Assembly (NCBI GenBank): GCA_030272585.1
Contig: BSYQ01000001.1
Span: 3,968,001 to 4,032,000 of the forward strand
From: Bryopsis sp. KO-2023
Taxonomy: Eukaryota; Chlorophyta; Ulvophyceae; Bryopsidales; Bryopsidaceae
Direction: 5' to 3'
Length of the DNA stretch: 64,000 nucleotides
The notes beneath the pieces were generated by a model. That model was not told the origin of the DNA. It did no database searches and saw only the letters and a program-made list of their open reading frames with translations. Every line of letters begins with the position of its first letter. The stretch's first letter is position 1. A program made the translations under genes and the position numbers. Shown one piece after another: positions 1 to 10,060 of the stretch.

Positions 1-2
1 TA

Positions 3-494
3 AGAACTCTAAGGCAGACTGGAACTGCCTTAGGCTACATCAGACTCTTCCGAAAGCTGATGTTTAGACTCCCCAATCTACCTCAAGAAGAAAGATATGC
101 AGCCTTTGTGGATGGGCTCTCAGATAGAAATATGCAAGCACAGGTTATGACCCTGTGTGATGGAGATCTGGATAAGGCCATCCTCACAGTCCAAAGACTC
201 TCTGCAACTATAGGCAGTAGAGGTGGCACTACTAGCAATTTTAGAGGCAGAGGTAGAGGGAGGGGAAGATTTGGACAGAGAAATACACAGATGTCAGCAA
301 TGATGTCTGCTGCAACATCGCAACTGCCTCCTGCAGCAAATTCAGTTAAGGCTGTGCAGCAGAGAGGTCAGATGGGATCTAGGCCCTCAAGGGGAGGATC
401 CTTCAAGTGTTTTCTATGTGGAAGCACAGAGCATGGGGTGAGACAGTGTCCCAAACTGTCCCAAGCTCAGAAAGCCCTGAAGAAGGGAAACTAA
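3..494 (+). CDS. Gag (C-terminal part), chromovirus
   Basis: The frame is open from the window edge. Its first 60 or so residues match the end of a retrotransposon capsid domain (an FRKL...RLPNLPQEE-type segment). An RG-rich stretch follows, then one CCHC zinc knuckle (CFLCGSTEHGVRQC, near residues 114-127 counted from the methionine at 60). It overlaps the next reading frame by about 88 bases, as expected for Gag-Pol produced by programmed frameshifting in this family. Its role is RNA packaging in virus-like particles. Confidence 0.85.
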   Translation, partial: RTLRQTGTALGYIRLFRKLMFRLPNLPQEERYAAFVDGLSDRNMQAQVMTLCDGDLDKAILTVQRLSATIGSRGGTTSNFRGRGRGRGRFGQRNTQMSAMMSAATSQLPPAANSVKAVQQRGQMGSRPSRGGSFKCFLCGSTEHGVRQCPKLSQAQKALKKGN

Positions 495-3400
495 AAGAGG
501 AGGCTAGTGTTGGGTCAGCTAAGCCTCCAGATGATATTGAAATGAAAGAACCCACTACAAAAACACCAGCCTCACTAAATGATGGTGTTCAAGAGACACC
601 TGTGGTTGCAGCCCCTATTGCAACAGAACAGGAAGCATACACACTGGATGGGGTCACTCCAGGAGTGTTAATTCAAAAGAAAAAGCAGTCTCAAAAGAGA
701 GTGGATAAACAAACAGAGGCCACTGTGAGTTTACCCACTAGAGTGGAAGGAAATGTTGAGGGAAAGGAACCAGTTCAGACTGCAGTAGCTCAGGCTACAG
801 CAGCATATAGAGGATATGAACTGGCAGGATTTATTGGTGCAAAGAAAGCTACAGCATACATTGATACAGGATCCACTGCTAACTATATTAGCATGGATGC
901 AGTCAAGGAACTGGGACTACAATACAAACCACAAGAAACTCCTGTTAAGTTTCTAGATGGTACAGAAAGGAAATCAGTGGGGAGATGTTTTGGCATCCCA
1001 TTTGTCTGTGGAAAGATCCAGCTCTCATTTGATGCTGATGTCTTTCCAGACAGTAATCACCCAATCCTACTGGGATTGCCCTGGCTCATACACTATAATC
1101 CCAAAGTGGATTTTAAGTCAGGAATAATCACAGTAAACAAGGGCAAAAAGAGTGTAAAATTACCACTCTCAGTAATGCCTGAATATCAGCTCAAACCCAC
1201 TGGAGCTACAGAACTTTCCTTTTGTTCTAGTGGCAGAATCAAAAGACAGATAGAAAAAGGGGAAATCAAACACATCATCATGGTGGTGATTAGGCCAGAG
1301 GATGAATCAAAGACTGGAGTAGAAACAATCCCAGAACAAAGGGAAGGGGATGATCTACAGAAAATCCTGCAGGAGGATATGGATCCCAGGATTAAGGAAG
1401 TACTGACTCAGTACAGAAAAGTATTTGCAAAAGATTTGCCTAAGGGTGTACCTCCTACCAGGCTGGGTCATGAATTCAGGATTGATCTGGAGGAGGGTAC
1501 AGAACCCATGTATAGACCCCTATACAAACTGTCTCCTCTTGAGTTAGATGAGGTTAAAAGACAGTTAGATTACCTGTTGGAGATGGATTTCATAGAACCA
1601 TCACAGTCACCATTTGGGGCACCAATCCTGTTTGTCCCTAAGAAAGATGGAGGGCTCAGGATGTGCCTGGATTACAGATGGCTCAATAAGAAAACCATCA
1701 AAAACAGATACCCTCTGCCCTTACCAGAGGAGATGATTGACAGGGTACATGGGGCTAGATATTTCACTAAGATTGACCTGAGATCAGGCTACTGGCAGAT
1801 GCCTCTAAGGGAAGAGGATAGGCCTAAGACTGCCTTCAGAAGTAGATTTGGACACTATCAGTTCAAAGTGCTTTCTTTTGGACTTACTAATGCTCCAGCA
1901 CAATATATGAACATGGTTAATGACATCTTCAAGGATATGCTGGATATCTTTGTGCTGATCTTCATTGATGATCTCTTAATCTATTCTAAGAGCATCTCTG
2001 AGCATGTAGAGCATTTAGCAGCAGTCTTAGCCAGGCTACAGAAGTATAGTCTGTTTGCCAAGGCCACCAAAAGTGAAATCTGTGTGAAGGAAACAGATTT
2101 CTGTGGATTTTGGTTGAGTGAAAAAGGGATCTCAGCAATGGATGTGAAAGTTAAGGCAATCAGGGATTGGAAGCCCTTAAAAACAGTTACTGATGTCAGA
2201 AGTTTTCTGGGGATGGTATCCTTCTATAGAAGATTCATCCCAGACTTTGCAAAGATAGCAGGCCCTCTGCATGACTTAACTAAGAAGGATGTCATGTGGG
2301 AGTGGGGCTCTGCTCAGGAACAAGCTTTTCAATCACTTAAAACTGCATTGATGGGGAAACCAGTGCTGATCCATCCTAATCCAGTGAAAGATTACACTGT
2401 GATTAGTGATGCATCTGGGGAAGCAACTGGAGGAGTCCTTTGTCAGGATCATGGCTCTGGATTACAGCCCATAGCCTTCTGCAGTAGGAGATTATCAAAG
2501 TCAGAACAGAATTACTCAGTATATGAAAGGGAACTCCTGGGAATAGCCTACTGCTTGATGCAGTGGAGGCACTATTTAGAGGGCTGCCCAGGAGAAGTCA
2601 CAGTCTTTACAGACCACCAGCCACTAACTAATTTCATGGATCAAAAGATGATGTCAAGACCCCAAGCCAGGTGGCTCAGGGCAGGACATTTCCTCAGCAT
2701 CAAACCAAAAATTCAGTACATCCAAGGGAAACTGAATCTGGTTGCTGATGCACTATCAAGAAGTCTTCCAGCAGAGCAGGAACTCAAAGTAGTGAGTTCA
2801 TTACAGCCTAGCACAGAAGAGATTACACTCTGGGAACAAGCAACACTGGCAGATGTTGAGATCAAGGACATCTACACTCAAATACTGGATGGGGAGAGAA
2901 TTCCAGGCTATGGAATTAATGAATCAGGATTATTGATTTATCAAACTCAGGATGGACTTATGAAATTATGGGTTCCTCAGGAACTGAGGATGAAAGTCCT
3001 TACAGAAGGACATGATAATCAAATCTCTGGACATTTGGGAATAGAGAGAACTCTGGAGCTGATGTCCAGGAAATACTACTGGAATAATATGAAAAAGGAT
3101 GTCCAGGAATATGTCAGGACATGTGAGGTTTGCCAGCAAATGAAACCTGAGTTAAGAGCTCAGAAGGGATTGCTGCAACCTATTCCAGTAGCTGATAAGA
3201 AATGGGATCAGATCACTACTGATCTAGTGACTGATTTACCCCCTGTGGATGGATTTGATTCAATTGCAGTGTTTGTTGATAGATTGACTAAGATGGTAAA
3301 GTTTATACCCTGCAGCAAAACAATAGATGCACCAGGGTATGCAAGGATATTCTTTGATCACATCTTCAGGAATCATGGGATTCCCAGTGTGATAATCAGT

Positions 3401-4276
3401 GATAGGGACACTAGATTTGCTAGTAAATTCTGGCAGGAATTAATGAGATGTGTGGGGACTAAAGTAAGGATGTCCACAGCCTTCCATCCTCAAACAGATG
3501 GACAAAGTGAAGTCAGCATCAGAACATTAGAGAATTTCCTAAGACCCTATGTGGAAGAGCATCCAGAGACATGGATGCAGGGATTAGGGATGGCTGAATT
3601 TGCAGCCAACAATGCTGTACACACATCTACAGGATACAGCCCCTTCTACTTGATGTATGGGGTGCATCCTCAGCTGCCAGGAGATCTACTGGCTGGAAAA
3701 GCTCAAGCTGAAGCAGAATCAGTGCAAGAGATGATATCTCATATGCAGGAAGTCATCAATGATGCCAAAGACAGATATAAGACAGCTCAAGAGAAGATGA
3801 GGCAGCAAGCTAATAAGAAAAGGAGGGATGTACAGTTTCAAGTGGGAGAAAAGGTGTTGCTCTCCACAAAGACATTGAATTTATCAGTCTTGAAACACAT
3901 CCCAGCAAAAATCAGAAGAAGATATATAGGGCCTTTTGTTATTGCTGCTGCAGTGGGATCTGTGGCATATAGATTGGTGTTACCAGATGGATGGAAATTA
4001 CATCCTGTATTTCATGTATCAAAGTTGAGAAAACTTCAGGAGAGTTCAAAGTTTCCTAGGGAGGTAATGGCACCTCCAGCAGAATTAGATTCTGAGGGAG
4101 AAGAAGAATTTGAAGTTGAGGCTGTAGTAAGACATAAGTTTTCAGGAAGAAAAAGGAGATTTTTAGTAGTCTGGAAGGGGTATCCACTTAGTGAAGCAAC
4201 ATGGGAACCCCAAGACAATTTACTAAATGCATCAGAGATCCTGGCTGATTATAAGAGGAGAGCTGGGATCAGGTAG
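407..4276 (+). CDS. Pol polyprotein: protease, RT, RNase H, integrase, chromodomain
   Basis: About 1,290 codons. An aspartic protease (DTGSTANY near residue 153) is followed by reverse transcriptase with the catalytic FIDDLL box, RNase H (VISDASGEATGG), and an H2C2 integrase zinc finger (HLGIERT...CEVCQQ). The integrase core carries TTDLV, SDRDTRF and a later glutamate. A chromodomain closes the protein (VVWKGYPLSEATWEP, about residues 1235-1285). In chromoviruses the chromodomain steers integration toward particular chromatin. The methionine at 407 is only the first in the open frame; translation probably enters from Gag. Confidence 0.93.
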   Translation: MFSMWKHRAWGETVSQTVPSSESPEEGKLKEEASVGSAKPPDDIEMKEPTTKTPASLNDGVQETPVVAAPIATEQEAYTLDGVTPGVLIQKKKQSQKRVDKQTEATVSLPTRVEGNVEGKEPVQTAVAQATAAYRGYELAGFIGAKKATAYIDTGSTANYISMDAVKELGLQYKPQETPVKFLDGTERKSVGRCFGIPFVCGKIQLSFDADVFPDSNHPILLGLPWLIHYNPKVDFKSGIITVNKGKKSVKLPLSVMPEYQLKPTGATELSFCSSGRIKRQIEKGEIKHIIMVVIRPEDESKTGVETIPEQREGDDLQKILQEDMDPRIKEVLTQYRKVFAKDLPKGVPPTRLGHEFRIDLEEGTEPMYRPLYKLSPLELDEVKRQLDYLLEMDFIEPSQSPFGAPILFVPKKDGGLRMCLDYRWLNKKTIKNRYPLPLPEEMIDRVHGARYFTKIDLRSGYWQMPLREEDRPKTAFRSRFGHYQFKVLSFGLTNAPAQYMNMVNDIFKDMLDIFVLIFIDDLLIYSKSISEHVEHLAAVLARLQKYSLFAKATKSEICVKETDFCGFWLSEKGISAMDVKVKAIRDWKPLKTVTDVRSFLGMVSFYRRFIPDFAKIAGPLHDLTKKDVMWEWGSAQEQAFQSLKTALMGKPVLIHPNPVKDYTVISDASGEATGGVLCQDHGSGLQPIAFCSRRLSKSEQNYSVYERELLGIAYCLMQWRHYLEGCPGEVTVFTDHQPLTNFMDQKMMSRPQARWLRAGHFLSIKPKIQYIQGKLNLVADALSRSLPAEQELKVVSSLQPSTEEITLWEQATLADVEIKDIYTQILDGERIPGYGINESGLLIYQTQDGLMKLWVPQELRMKVLTEGHDNQISGHLGIERTLELMSRKYYWNNMKKDVQEYVRTCEVCQQMKPELRAQKGLLQPIPVADKKWDQITTDLVTDLPPVDGFDSIAVFVDRLTKMVKFIPCSKTIDAPGYARIFFDHIFRNHGIPSVIISDRDTRFASKFWQELMRCVGTKVRMSTAFHPQTDGQSEVSIRTLENFLRPYVEEHPETWMQGLGMAEFAANNAVHTSTGYSPFYLMYGVHPQLPGDLLAGKAQAEAESVQEMISHMQEVINDAKDRYKTAQEKMRQQANKKRRDVQFQVGEKVLLSTKTLNLSVLKHIPAKIRRRYIGPFVIAAAVGSVAYRLVLPDGWKLHPVFHVSKLRKLQESSKFPREVMAPPAELDSEGEEEFEVEAVVRHKFSGRKRRFLVVWKGYPLSEATWEPQDNLLNASEILADYKRRAGIR

Positions 4277-4532
4277 AAGTTAGATGCACTTTTGATTCTG
4301 TGGCTGAAGGATCAGGAATCCCAGAGACTAGGGGATGGGTTGCATAAGGGCAGTGAAGTGTTTTCTGAACTTCTGTGGGTTAAGGATTTTATGGGGATCT
4401 AATTATCCTTTCAGAAGTGCAGGGAGCTTGGGATTTGCATCACCCTAGTTCAGAGTTACTTTTACAGAATCAGAAGGATGCATTTGATGGATACTTGGTG
4501 AGGGCACCAACTGCCCCCAGGGGGGAGGCAAT

Positions 4533-5046
4533 TGATACCAGCTGCTGACGTCCAGGGACGTCAGACGTCAAAAGCGTCATGCATCTGACGTCTGTGAAGC
4601 GTCAGATGCATCCCCGGTGAATGACAGCATCCTCCCAAGGAGGTACTACTGAACTACAGCGAGGAAACCACCGCAAGAGCACAGAGTCAAGACAGTGGTT
4701 CGATCAGCCAGATTAGGACTTGCGAGACTGAGGTCTTGTGTTCGAGTCTGAGTGGGAACGTGCTTTGGTCTGGGCCTGTGTGTGAGAGTGTGAGTGAGTC
4801 AGGAGTAGAACTGGCGGCTGTGAGTCAGGGTAGTGGGAGTGTTACGGGTGGTTAGTCACCCTCGGGAAAGTCGAACTGGGAGTTGAAATGATGGGACGCT
4901 TGATGTAACCTTGCTTTTCAGTGATCTGTTGGTGTGACCCCGAGTCTGTGACCCGTGCGATTTTGTGTGACTGTTCCGCCGCCGCCTCACTCTTTTCCGA
5001 GATAGGAGACGTCGCTCGCGGACGTCAGTCCTCCCGAGCGATAACA
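4533..5046 (+). repeat. 3' LTR of the chromovirus, with polypurine tract just upstream
   Basis: A purine run (AGGGGGGAGG, 4519-4528) lies directly before a TG dinucleotide at 4533, the usual start of a 3' LTR. The right end is placed at the CA near 5046, where the reading frame of the interrupted YR element resumes; this boundary is inferred. The LTR holds at least six GACGTC motifs, four in the first 60 bases and two near the right end, several as TGACGTC. These resemble CRE/bZIP sites and may be promoter elements. Confidence 0.7.
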
Positions 5047-6547
5047 CCAGAAAGGTAGGTGGTGGCGGTCGTCACAACCACTGAGCCGGAGGCTTTCATG
5101 GCATGAACGTAAGCCAGTAATGTAGACTCGGCTGGAGGAAAAGCTTCGAAGAGTTCGCCAAGACAAAACAATAAAAACCGAGAAAACTGGGGGCGCAACC
5201 CCTTCTGTGTACTGGGCGCCAATGCATTCAAACGCTGGTGCAACAAAGCCAAACCTCTCTCCTCGCCCAACGTAGCCAACTGATGGGACCAAAACTCCGA
5301 GAAATCGTTCAGCACCAAACGGGCGACCCAGTCTCCGTTTGATAAACAGTCCAGCGCCAACTTGAGGCGTTCGGTGGTACGGTCCCTCCGAAACGTCCTG
5401 GAATGATCGTGCTCGCGCTCGGAGGAAAGGTCACTATCCTCTTGGCCGAAGCTGCTATCCGTTGGAACCACGCTCGGTGTCCCCAGTGGGGAACCAGGCA
5501 CAAGGCTGGCAGACGATTGCGGAGTAGAAACTCGATAGTCGTCGGCAACTCCGAAATCGGGGGAAACACCCAGTTGCGTTCCCTGCGCCAGCTCGCTAGG
5601 GGATGACGTAAGCAGTCGCCCCCCTCCGTGCCCGGCTCCTCCTGTAAGGAGTGGTACCGCCCCAGCTGACGAGTTCCCAAGGATGCGTACCGGTCGCACG
5701 TGCAGTGGTACTGGCGTTGGATAATCGTGAATAAGGACGGGTGTAGTCTGTACTCCTCGGCTGACGTAAGTCGGGACAGGATGTCGGGCATGGTGTTGTC
5801 CTTGGAAGGGATCCACTTGAGGTCCATATCGATTCCCAAAGAATCCAGGAGGCGATACACGTGACTGTACGTGCGTTGCAACGCGCTCGATCTGGAATTC
5901 TGTCGACTCAGCACCCAGCGAGTGACCAAACTGTCTGTCACCAGGGTGATGCGATGATTGCGCAGCTCCGATTTGAAGTGTTCGACGGCTTTGCGAACCG
6001 CCGTAATCTCCAGGCCGTTGATGTGTTGCTTCTCCGTGTGTTGCCAAAAACCCGCGGCGAGCGCGGGGACCCTCTGTCCAGGGGTTTCCAACTTCGCTCC
6101 CCATCCTGTTGTACTCGCGTCGACGCTCAAGGTGTGAGTCGGAAGTGGTGGCCACAGTGCCATGGAAACTTTGTTGGGGTCGAGCTTCTGCCAGTGTCGA
6201 AGCTCCGCCAAAGCTGGACGCGAAACCTGTACCCGACTGCTCCAAGAACGCAGCCCGTGGAGACATCGATAGAGGTGGTGGAGCCAGTAGCGCGTTCCTG
6301 GAATGGCGAGGCGACACGACTGCGCATAGCCTGTGAACTGGGCGAGATCCCGAGCGGGCAATCGCCGTCCCTTCTGCAGAGCCGAAACTCGCACGCGGCG
6401 AGCGAGCTTCTTCAGCTTCGCGAGCCTGTGTGGTGGCAAAACAAATAAGCACGACTCGGTATCGATTAGAAAACCGAGGTGCTGAAGTCGTCGCTGTGGT
6501 TTCCAGGAAGATTTTTCTTCCTTCCACTGTAATCCCAATTGTCCCAT
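5047..6547 (-). mobile_element. YR retroelement (DIRS-like), downstream part: RNase H and recombinase N-terminus
   Basis: Minus-strand coding matches the end of a reverse transcriptase, an RNase H (SVDASTTGWGAKL, then TDSLVTRWVL and PDILSRLTS), and the helical core-binding domain of a tyrosine recombinase (STQKGLRPQFSRF to YLSGVIARE). This order belongs to DIRS/Ngaro/PAT-like elements, which insert with a tyrosine recombinase rather than an integrase. The element continues at 12272 on the far side of a nested LTR element. Its catalytic recombinase end has been displaced by the chromovirus at 1-5046. It is a fossil, broken by at least two insertions. Confidence 0.82.
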
Positions 6548-6832
6548 TGTAAAATGTGACGTAGTGTTTGCGACTTTCCAGTCGTCTTCTGAACTGTGTG
6601 TCTTCCGACACTCGGTTCCTTCTTGCCTTCCGGCTGGACACTTGGCCTTTCGGCACCAGACTACTTCTGAGAATGGATTGGATTACAACAAGATAGATCT
6701 GTCTGTTCGTGCCACTCCTCTTATACTTCCCACCACTCACATTCTCCTTCCACCATTGTCCCTCATTAACAACTAAAGCTTCATTCCACCAAATGTCCCA
6801 AAAAACCATAAACAACCATCATTCATTTAACA
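6548..6832 (-). repeat. 3' LTR of nested Ty3/gypsy element
   Basis: 285 bp, identical by eye to 11987-12271. It begins TG and ends CA in the window orientation. On the element strand a purine-rich tract (GGGAAGCGCAGGGAAGCG, 6833-6850) lies immediately upstream and is the likely second-strand primer. The Pol frame runs about 14 bases into the LTR. Confidence 0.93.
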
Positions 6833-9800
6833 CGCTTCCCTGCGCTTCCCAAGCCCGTACGAAATCCAAATGCGAAGTAACCAATTGTTGCTGCGCATTC
6901 CACAGAACACCCACACTGCGTGATACATACCCTTGAAATTCGAAAGGACCCACCCACAACTCCTGAAGTTTTTTTCCCAAACTTGCAGCAACCTCATGAT
7001 TATATAACCATACCTTTTGGCCATAGACGAAACGTCGTTCAACCACTGCTGCAGATCGTCGATTTGCATCCATCACCTGTTGTCGAAAGCATTGTCGCGC
7101 CAATTCGCGAATCTGAACCCAAGTCGATAACACATGACCATCCTGTCCAATTCCAAAAGCTATCTCAAAAGGACTGTACCCAACACCCTGATGGGGCGTA
7201 TGCCACAAGATGTGCTCGATCTCCTTCACCATTGTGGGCCACTTCTTTTCCACGCCCCCTCGTACCTCTCTACCCATGCGTCGTATTCTCTGCATCACCG
7301 ACTTATTAAACCGCTCGACTAATCCCGCTGATTTATGACTGTAGGGGGGCGTATACGTAACGTCCACCGAATTACGCTCGGCCCATTCCCGAAACGATTT
7401 GCTGGCGAATGCCCTGGCGTTATCTGCAACCACCACTCGCGGAGAACCTAAAGACTCTACCCACGAATCCAAATGAACTATTGCTTCTTTGGAAGTCGCA
7501 CGCGAGCACACGAAAAGTCGTCCCAAACGACTCAACCCATCTACCACACTAAAAATGTAACGTTCCCCTTGGTCACCCTTCGGCAAGGGACCAATAAAGT
7601 CTATATGCACCCGTTCCCCAACCTCATCGACCACCTGCAACTCCCCCAGTGACATTGGCGGAGGTAATATGCGGTGTCGTTGACAGACCTCGCACCCTTG
7701 TGCGAACTGTCGAATCTTTTGTGGTTCAATCTCCACTCCCCAGCGTTGCAGTTTAAGCGACATCGTGGTGGACCCAAAATGTCCATAATGCGCTTTCTCC
7801 AACCACTTCCATTCCTCTTGCGAATAAACAGTCCTTTCTCTGCACTCGAGTGCCTGTACCCGTGGCAACTGTTGTTGTAACTCAACTCTTGGCGCTGGCC
7901 AACGTGACAAACTATCAGCCACTAAGTTCTCTTCCCCTGGAATAAATCTAAACACTAAAGTATGCCCAACAGCCCAATTACCCAGTAACCACGAGTAAAG
8001 CCGTTTCAAACGACTATCACTTTCCACCACCCACGAAGCTACATTCTGTAATCGCTGCACTCCCGAAAGGGAGTCCGAATATAAGGTGACCTTACCTCCA
8101 CGAACCAAATTTCCCACCGCCTGCAAGCCCCACACCATAGTGCCCACTTCTCCTAAATAGGAGGAGACAGTCTGCAAACCTGGAGGATTGCTCCTTGAAC
8201 CCAATAACAATAGTCTCTTAGGCTGGCCCAACGAATCAGCAGAAAATAGCGCGTAACCACCCCCAGTTCCAGACCAGTCTGTAAAAAGGCAAAACTGGGT
8301 ATTCCATCCAGGCAAAGCCAACCACAGATTCTGAGCTAAAATCTCCTTTAATTTGCTCTCAAACTCTTGACCAATTCTGCCCCAATCATGAGGCAGTTTA
8401 GGGGCTGAAATAACTGCATAAAACTCTTGCAGTTTGGCTGCTAGTTTTGGCACAAACCCCTGTAACACATTGCAAAGTCCAATCCCCCTTTGCAGTTCTT
8501 TTCTATTCGTGACCCTGGGAAAATCTTGAACTAAAGTATCAATAAAAGGTTGAAGAGAATACTCTCCTTTCCTCACTAGAAAACCCAAAAATTTTACTGA
8601 CTTCTGCCCCACCTGGATTTTTTCCTTCTTTAATTTCAGCCCATATTTTTCTAACCTTTGGAAAACCTCCTCTAAGGCTTGATTATGAGCTGCAATTCCA
8701 CCACTGCCCACTAATAAATCATCCACAAAACCCTTGGAAGAAGTACCCCTCATTATAGAACGAAGGGTACGATCGAAATATCCCGGGCTGGGCTTAAAGC
8801 CTTGAACTAGTCTCGTCCACCGAAACTGCCGATTATTATAATAAAAACAAAACAAAGAGGAGAATTCTTCCTCTAAACCTAAATTAAAAAACCCATCTTT
8901 GATATCTAAAATAGTAAAGGTATCCCACTCCAGTGGAATGCTTTTTATTATTTCCCTCGTCCCCGGTAGCGGATACCTCCAGTCCTCCACCAACTCATTT
9001 AGAATCCTACAGTCCATTGTAATTCTACAGGCATTTTCCCCCTTGGGGAGAATTAAGGCCTGTGAAAACAAACCCTTAGCCCCAACTGGAACTTCTTGGA
9101 TAATCCCTTTAGCTAATAAATTTTGAATTTCTGCATCCGCTACTTTTTTTTCTGCAATTGCCAAGGGTTGGAATCTCGAATGGCTGGTGTATTTCACTTC
9201 AGCCGTAAACTGGACATCAACTGTACCCATCGAAAAGAATTTCATGGCTGGTGTCAATTCCATAGCTTCAGGTCTGAGATCAAAAACTGTCGGGTACTTA
9301 CTTTCCAAATCTGCCACAGTGAGGCACTGTCCCTGGTGCCCCACAGTCTGCACCAGTTCCCGAGTGAACTGTGGCCTCCCTTGCCCTGAAACTTCTGCCA
9401 CCCTTTTGATTGGCTGCTCCTGAACTTCTGCCACCTGTTTTTTTGACTGTTCCTGAATTGCGGCCACCGGTTTTTCCTTATCCCTCCACTGACCAGCAAC
9501 TTCTACCACCCTATTTTCTGGTTGTTCCTGAATTTCTGCCACCCTTTGTTGTGGCTGTGCCTGATTCTTATCTATCCCTCCACCTGCACTCTCTGCCACC
9601 TGTTTTTCTGGATATTCCTGAATTCCTGCCACCTGTTTTCCTGACTGTCCCTGTTTCTTATTTTCCCTATAAAACCCCTGCTTCTGTTTTTTTCCCTTTT
9701 CTAAAAGCTCTAAAGGATGCCCCTCCACATCTTCAGCCCGATCAAACACATCTTGGGTGGCCAGCACCTTCATTCCCGGGGTCAGATGCTGAGGCGATCC

Positions 9801-10040
9801 ACTTAAATTCAAAAGCACAATTTTAATCTGCCCATCTAACCTGATCTTAAACTTCACCTCCACCAAATTATTCGACAGAATATCAAACATCTGAGGCATC
9901 TTTCCCAAAAATCTGTAGGGTAAGTGTGCACTCACCACTTGCCTAGGACCTATAACCACACTTATCCCTAAAGGAAAAACAACCCACCCTTTTGACCTCA
10001 GAGGAAAGTAAGAATGTTTCTCTGTCAGCACTTCCAACAC
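6819..10040 (-). CDS. Pol: RT, RNase H, integrase (Ty3/gypsy)
   Basis: 1,073 codons. After a 300-residue leader with repeated AEVQEQP-like motifs comes reverse transcriptase (MDCRILNELVEDWRYPLP, then the catalytic FVDDLL). RNase H follows (LFTDWSGTGGGYALF, SDSLSGVQ, VADSLSRWP), then integrase with a zinc-binding H...H...CEVCQ module and a catalytic core (HIDFIGPLP, ADNARAF, and a glutamate in GLVERFNKS). The VDD box replaces the commoner IDD. No chromodomain follows the integrase. Confidence 0.92.
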   Translation of the reverse strand: MLEVLTEKHSYFPLRSKGWVVFPLGISVVIGPRQVVSAHLPYRFLGKMPQMFDILSNNLVEVKFKIRLDGQIKIVLLNLSGSPQHLTPGMKVLATQDVFDRAEDVEGHPLELLEKGKKQKQGFYRENKKQGQSGKQVAGIQEYPEKQVAESAGGGIDKNQAQPQQRVAEIQEQPENRVVEVAGQWRDKEKPVAAIQEQSKKQVAEVQEQPIKRVAEVSGQGRPQFTRELVQTVGHQGQCLTVADLESKYPTVFDLRPEAMELTPAMKFFSMGTVDVQFTAEVKYTSHSRFQPLAIAEKKVADAEIQNLLAKGIIQEVPVGAKGLFSQALILPKGENACRITMDCRILNELVEDWRYPLPGTREIIKSIPLEWDTFTILDIKDGFFNLGLEEEFSSLFCFYYNNRQFRWTRLVQGFKPSPGYFDRTLRSIMRGTSSKGFVDDLLVGSGGIAAHNQALEEVFQRLEKYGLKLKKEKIQVGQKSVKFLGFLVRKGEYSLQPFIDTLVQDFPRVTNRKELQRGIGLCNVLQGFVPKLAAKLQEFYAVISAPKLPHDWGRIGQEFESKLKEILAQNLWLALPGWNTQFCLFTDWSGTGGGYALFSADSLGQPKRLLLLGSRSNPPGLQTVSSYLGEVGTMVWGLQAVGNLVRGGKVTLYSDSLSGVQRLQNVASWVVESDSRLKRLYSWLLGNWAVGHTLVFRFIPGEENLVADSLSRWPAPRVELQQQLPRVQALECRERTVYSQEEWKWLEKAHYGHFGSTTMSLKLQRWGVEIEPQKIRQFAQGCEVCQRHRILPPPMSLGELQVVDEVGERVHIDFIGPLPKGDQGERYIFSVVDGLSRLGRLFVCSRATSKEAIVHLDSWVESLGSPRVVVADNARAFASKSFREWAERNSVDVTYTPPYSHKSAGLVERFNKSVMQRIRRMGREVRGGVEKKWPTMVKEIEHILWHTPHQGVGYSPFEIAFGIGQDGHVLSTWVQIRELARQCFRQQVMDANRRSAAVVERRFVYGQKVWLYNHEVAASLGKKLQELWVGPFEFQGYVSRSVGVLWNAQQQLVTSHLDFVRAWEAQGSVLNE

Positions 10041-10060
10041 CGACCTACACTTTCCCCTCT

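Larger units (their letters stand above)
1..5046 (+). mobile_element. Ty3/gypsy LTR retrotransposon (chromovirus), 5' end beyond window
   Basis: The order Gag zinc knuckle, protease, reverse transcriptase, RNase H, integrase and chromodomain is the Ty3/gypsy chromovirus plan. Only the 3' LTR lies in the window; the 5' LTR and start of Gag are off the left edge. The visible part looks whole. The element ends inside the tyrosine-recombinase part of a minus-strand YR retroelement, so it inserted into that older copy. Age cannot be estimated without the other LTR. Confidence 0.9.

Noticed and set aside
4700-4770. A tRNA-like B-box (GTGTTCGAGTCTG) in the chromovirus LTR
   Set aside because: No T-stem pairing and no acceptor stem; chance match within the LTR.
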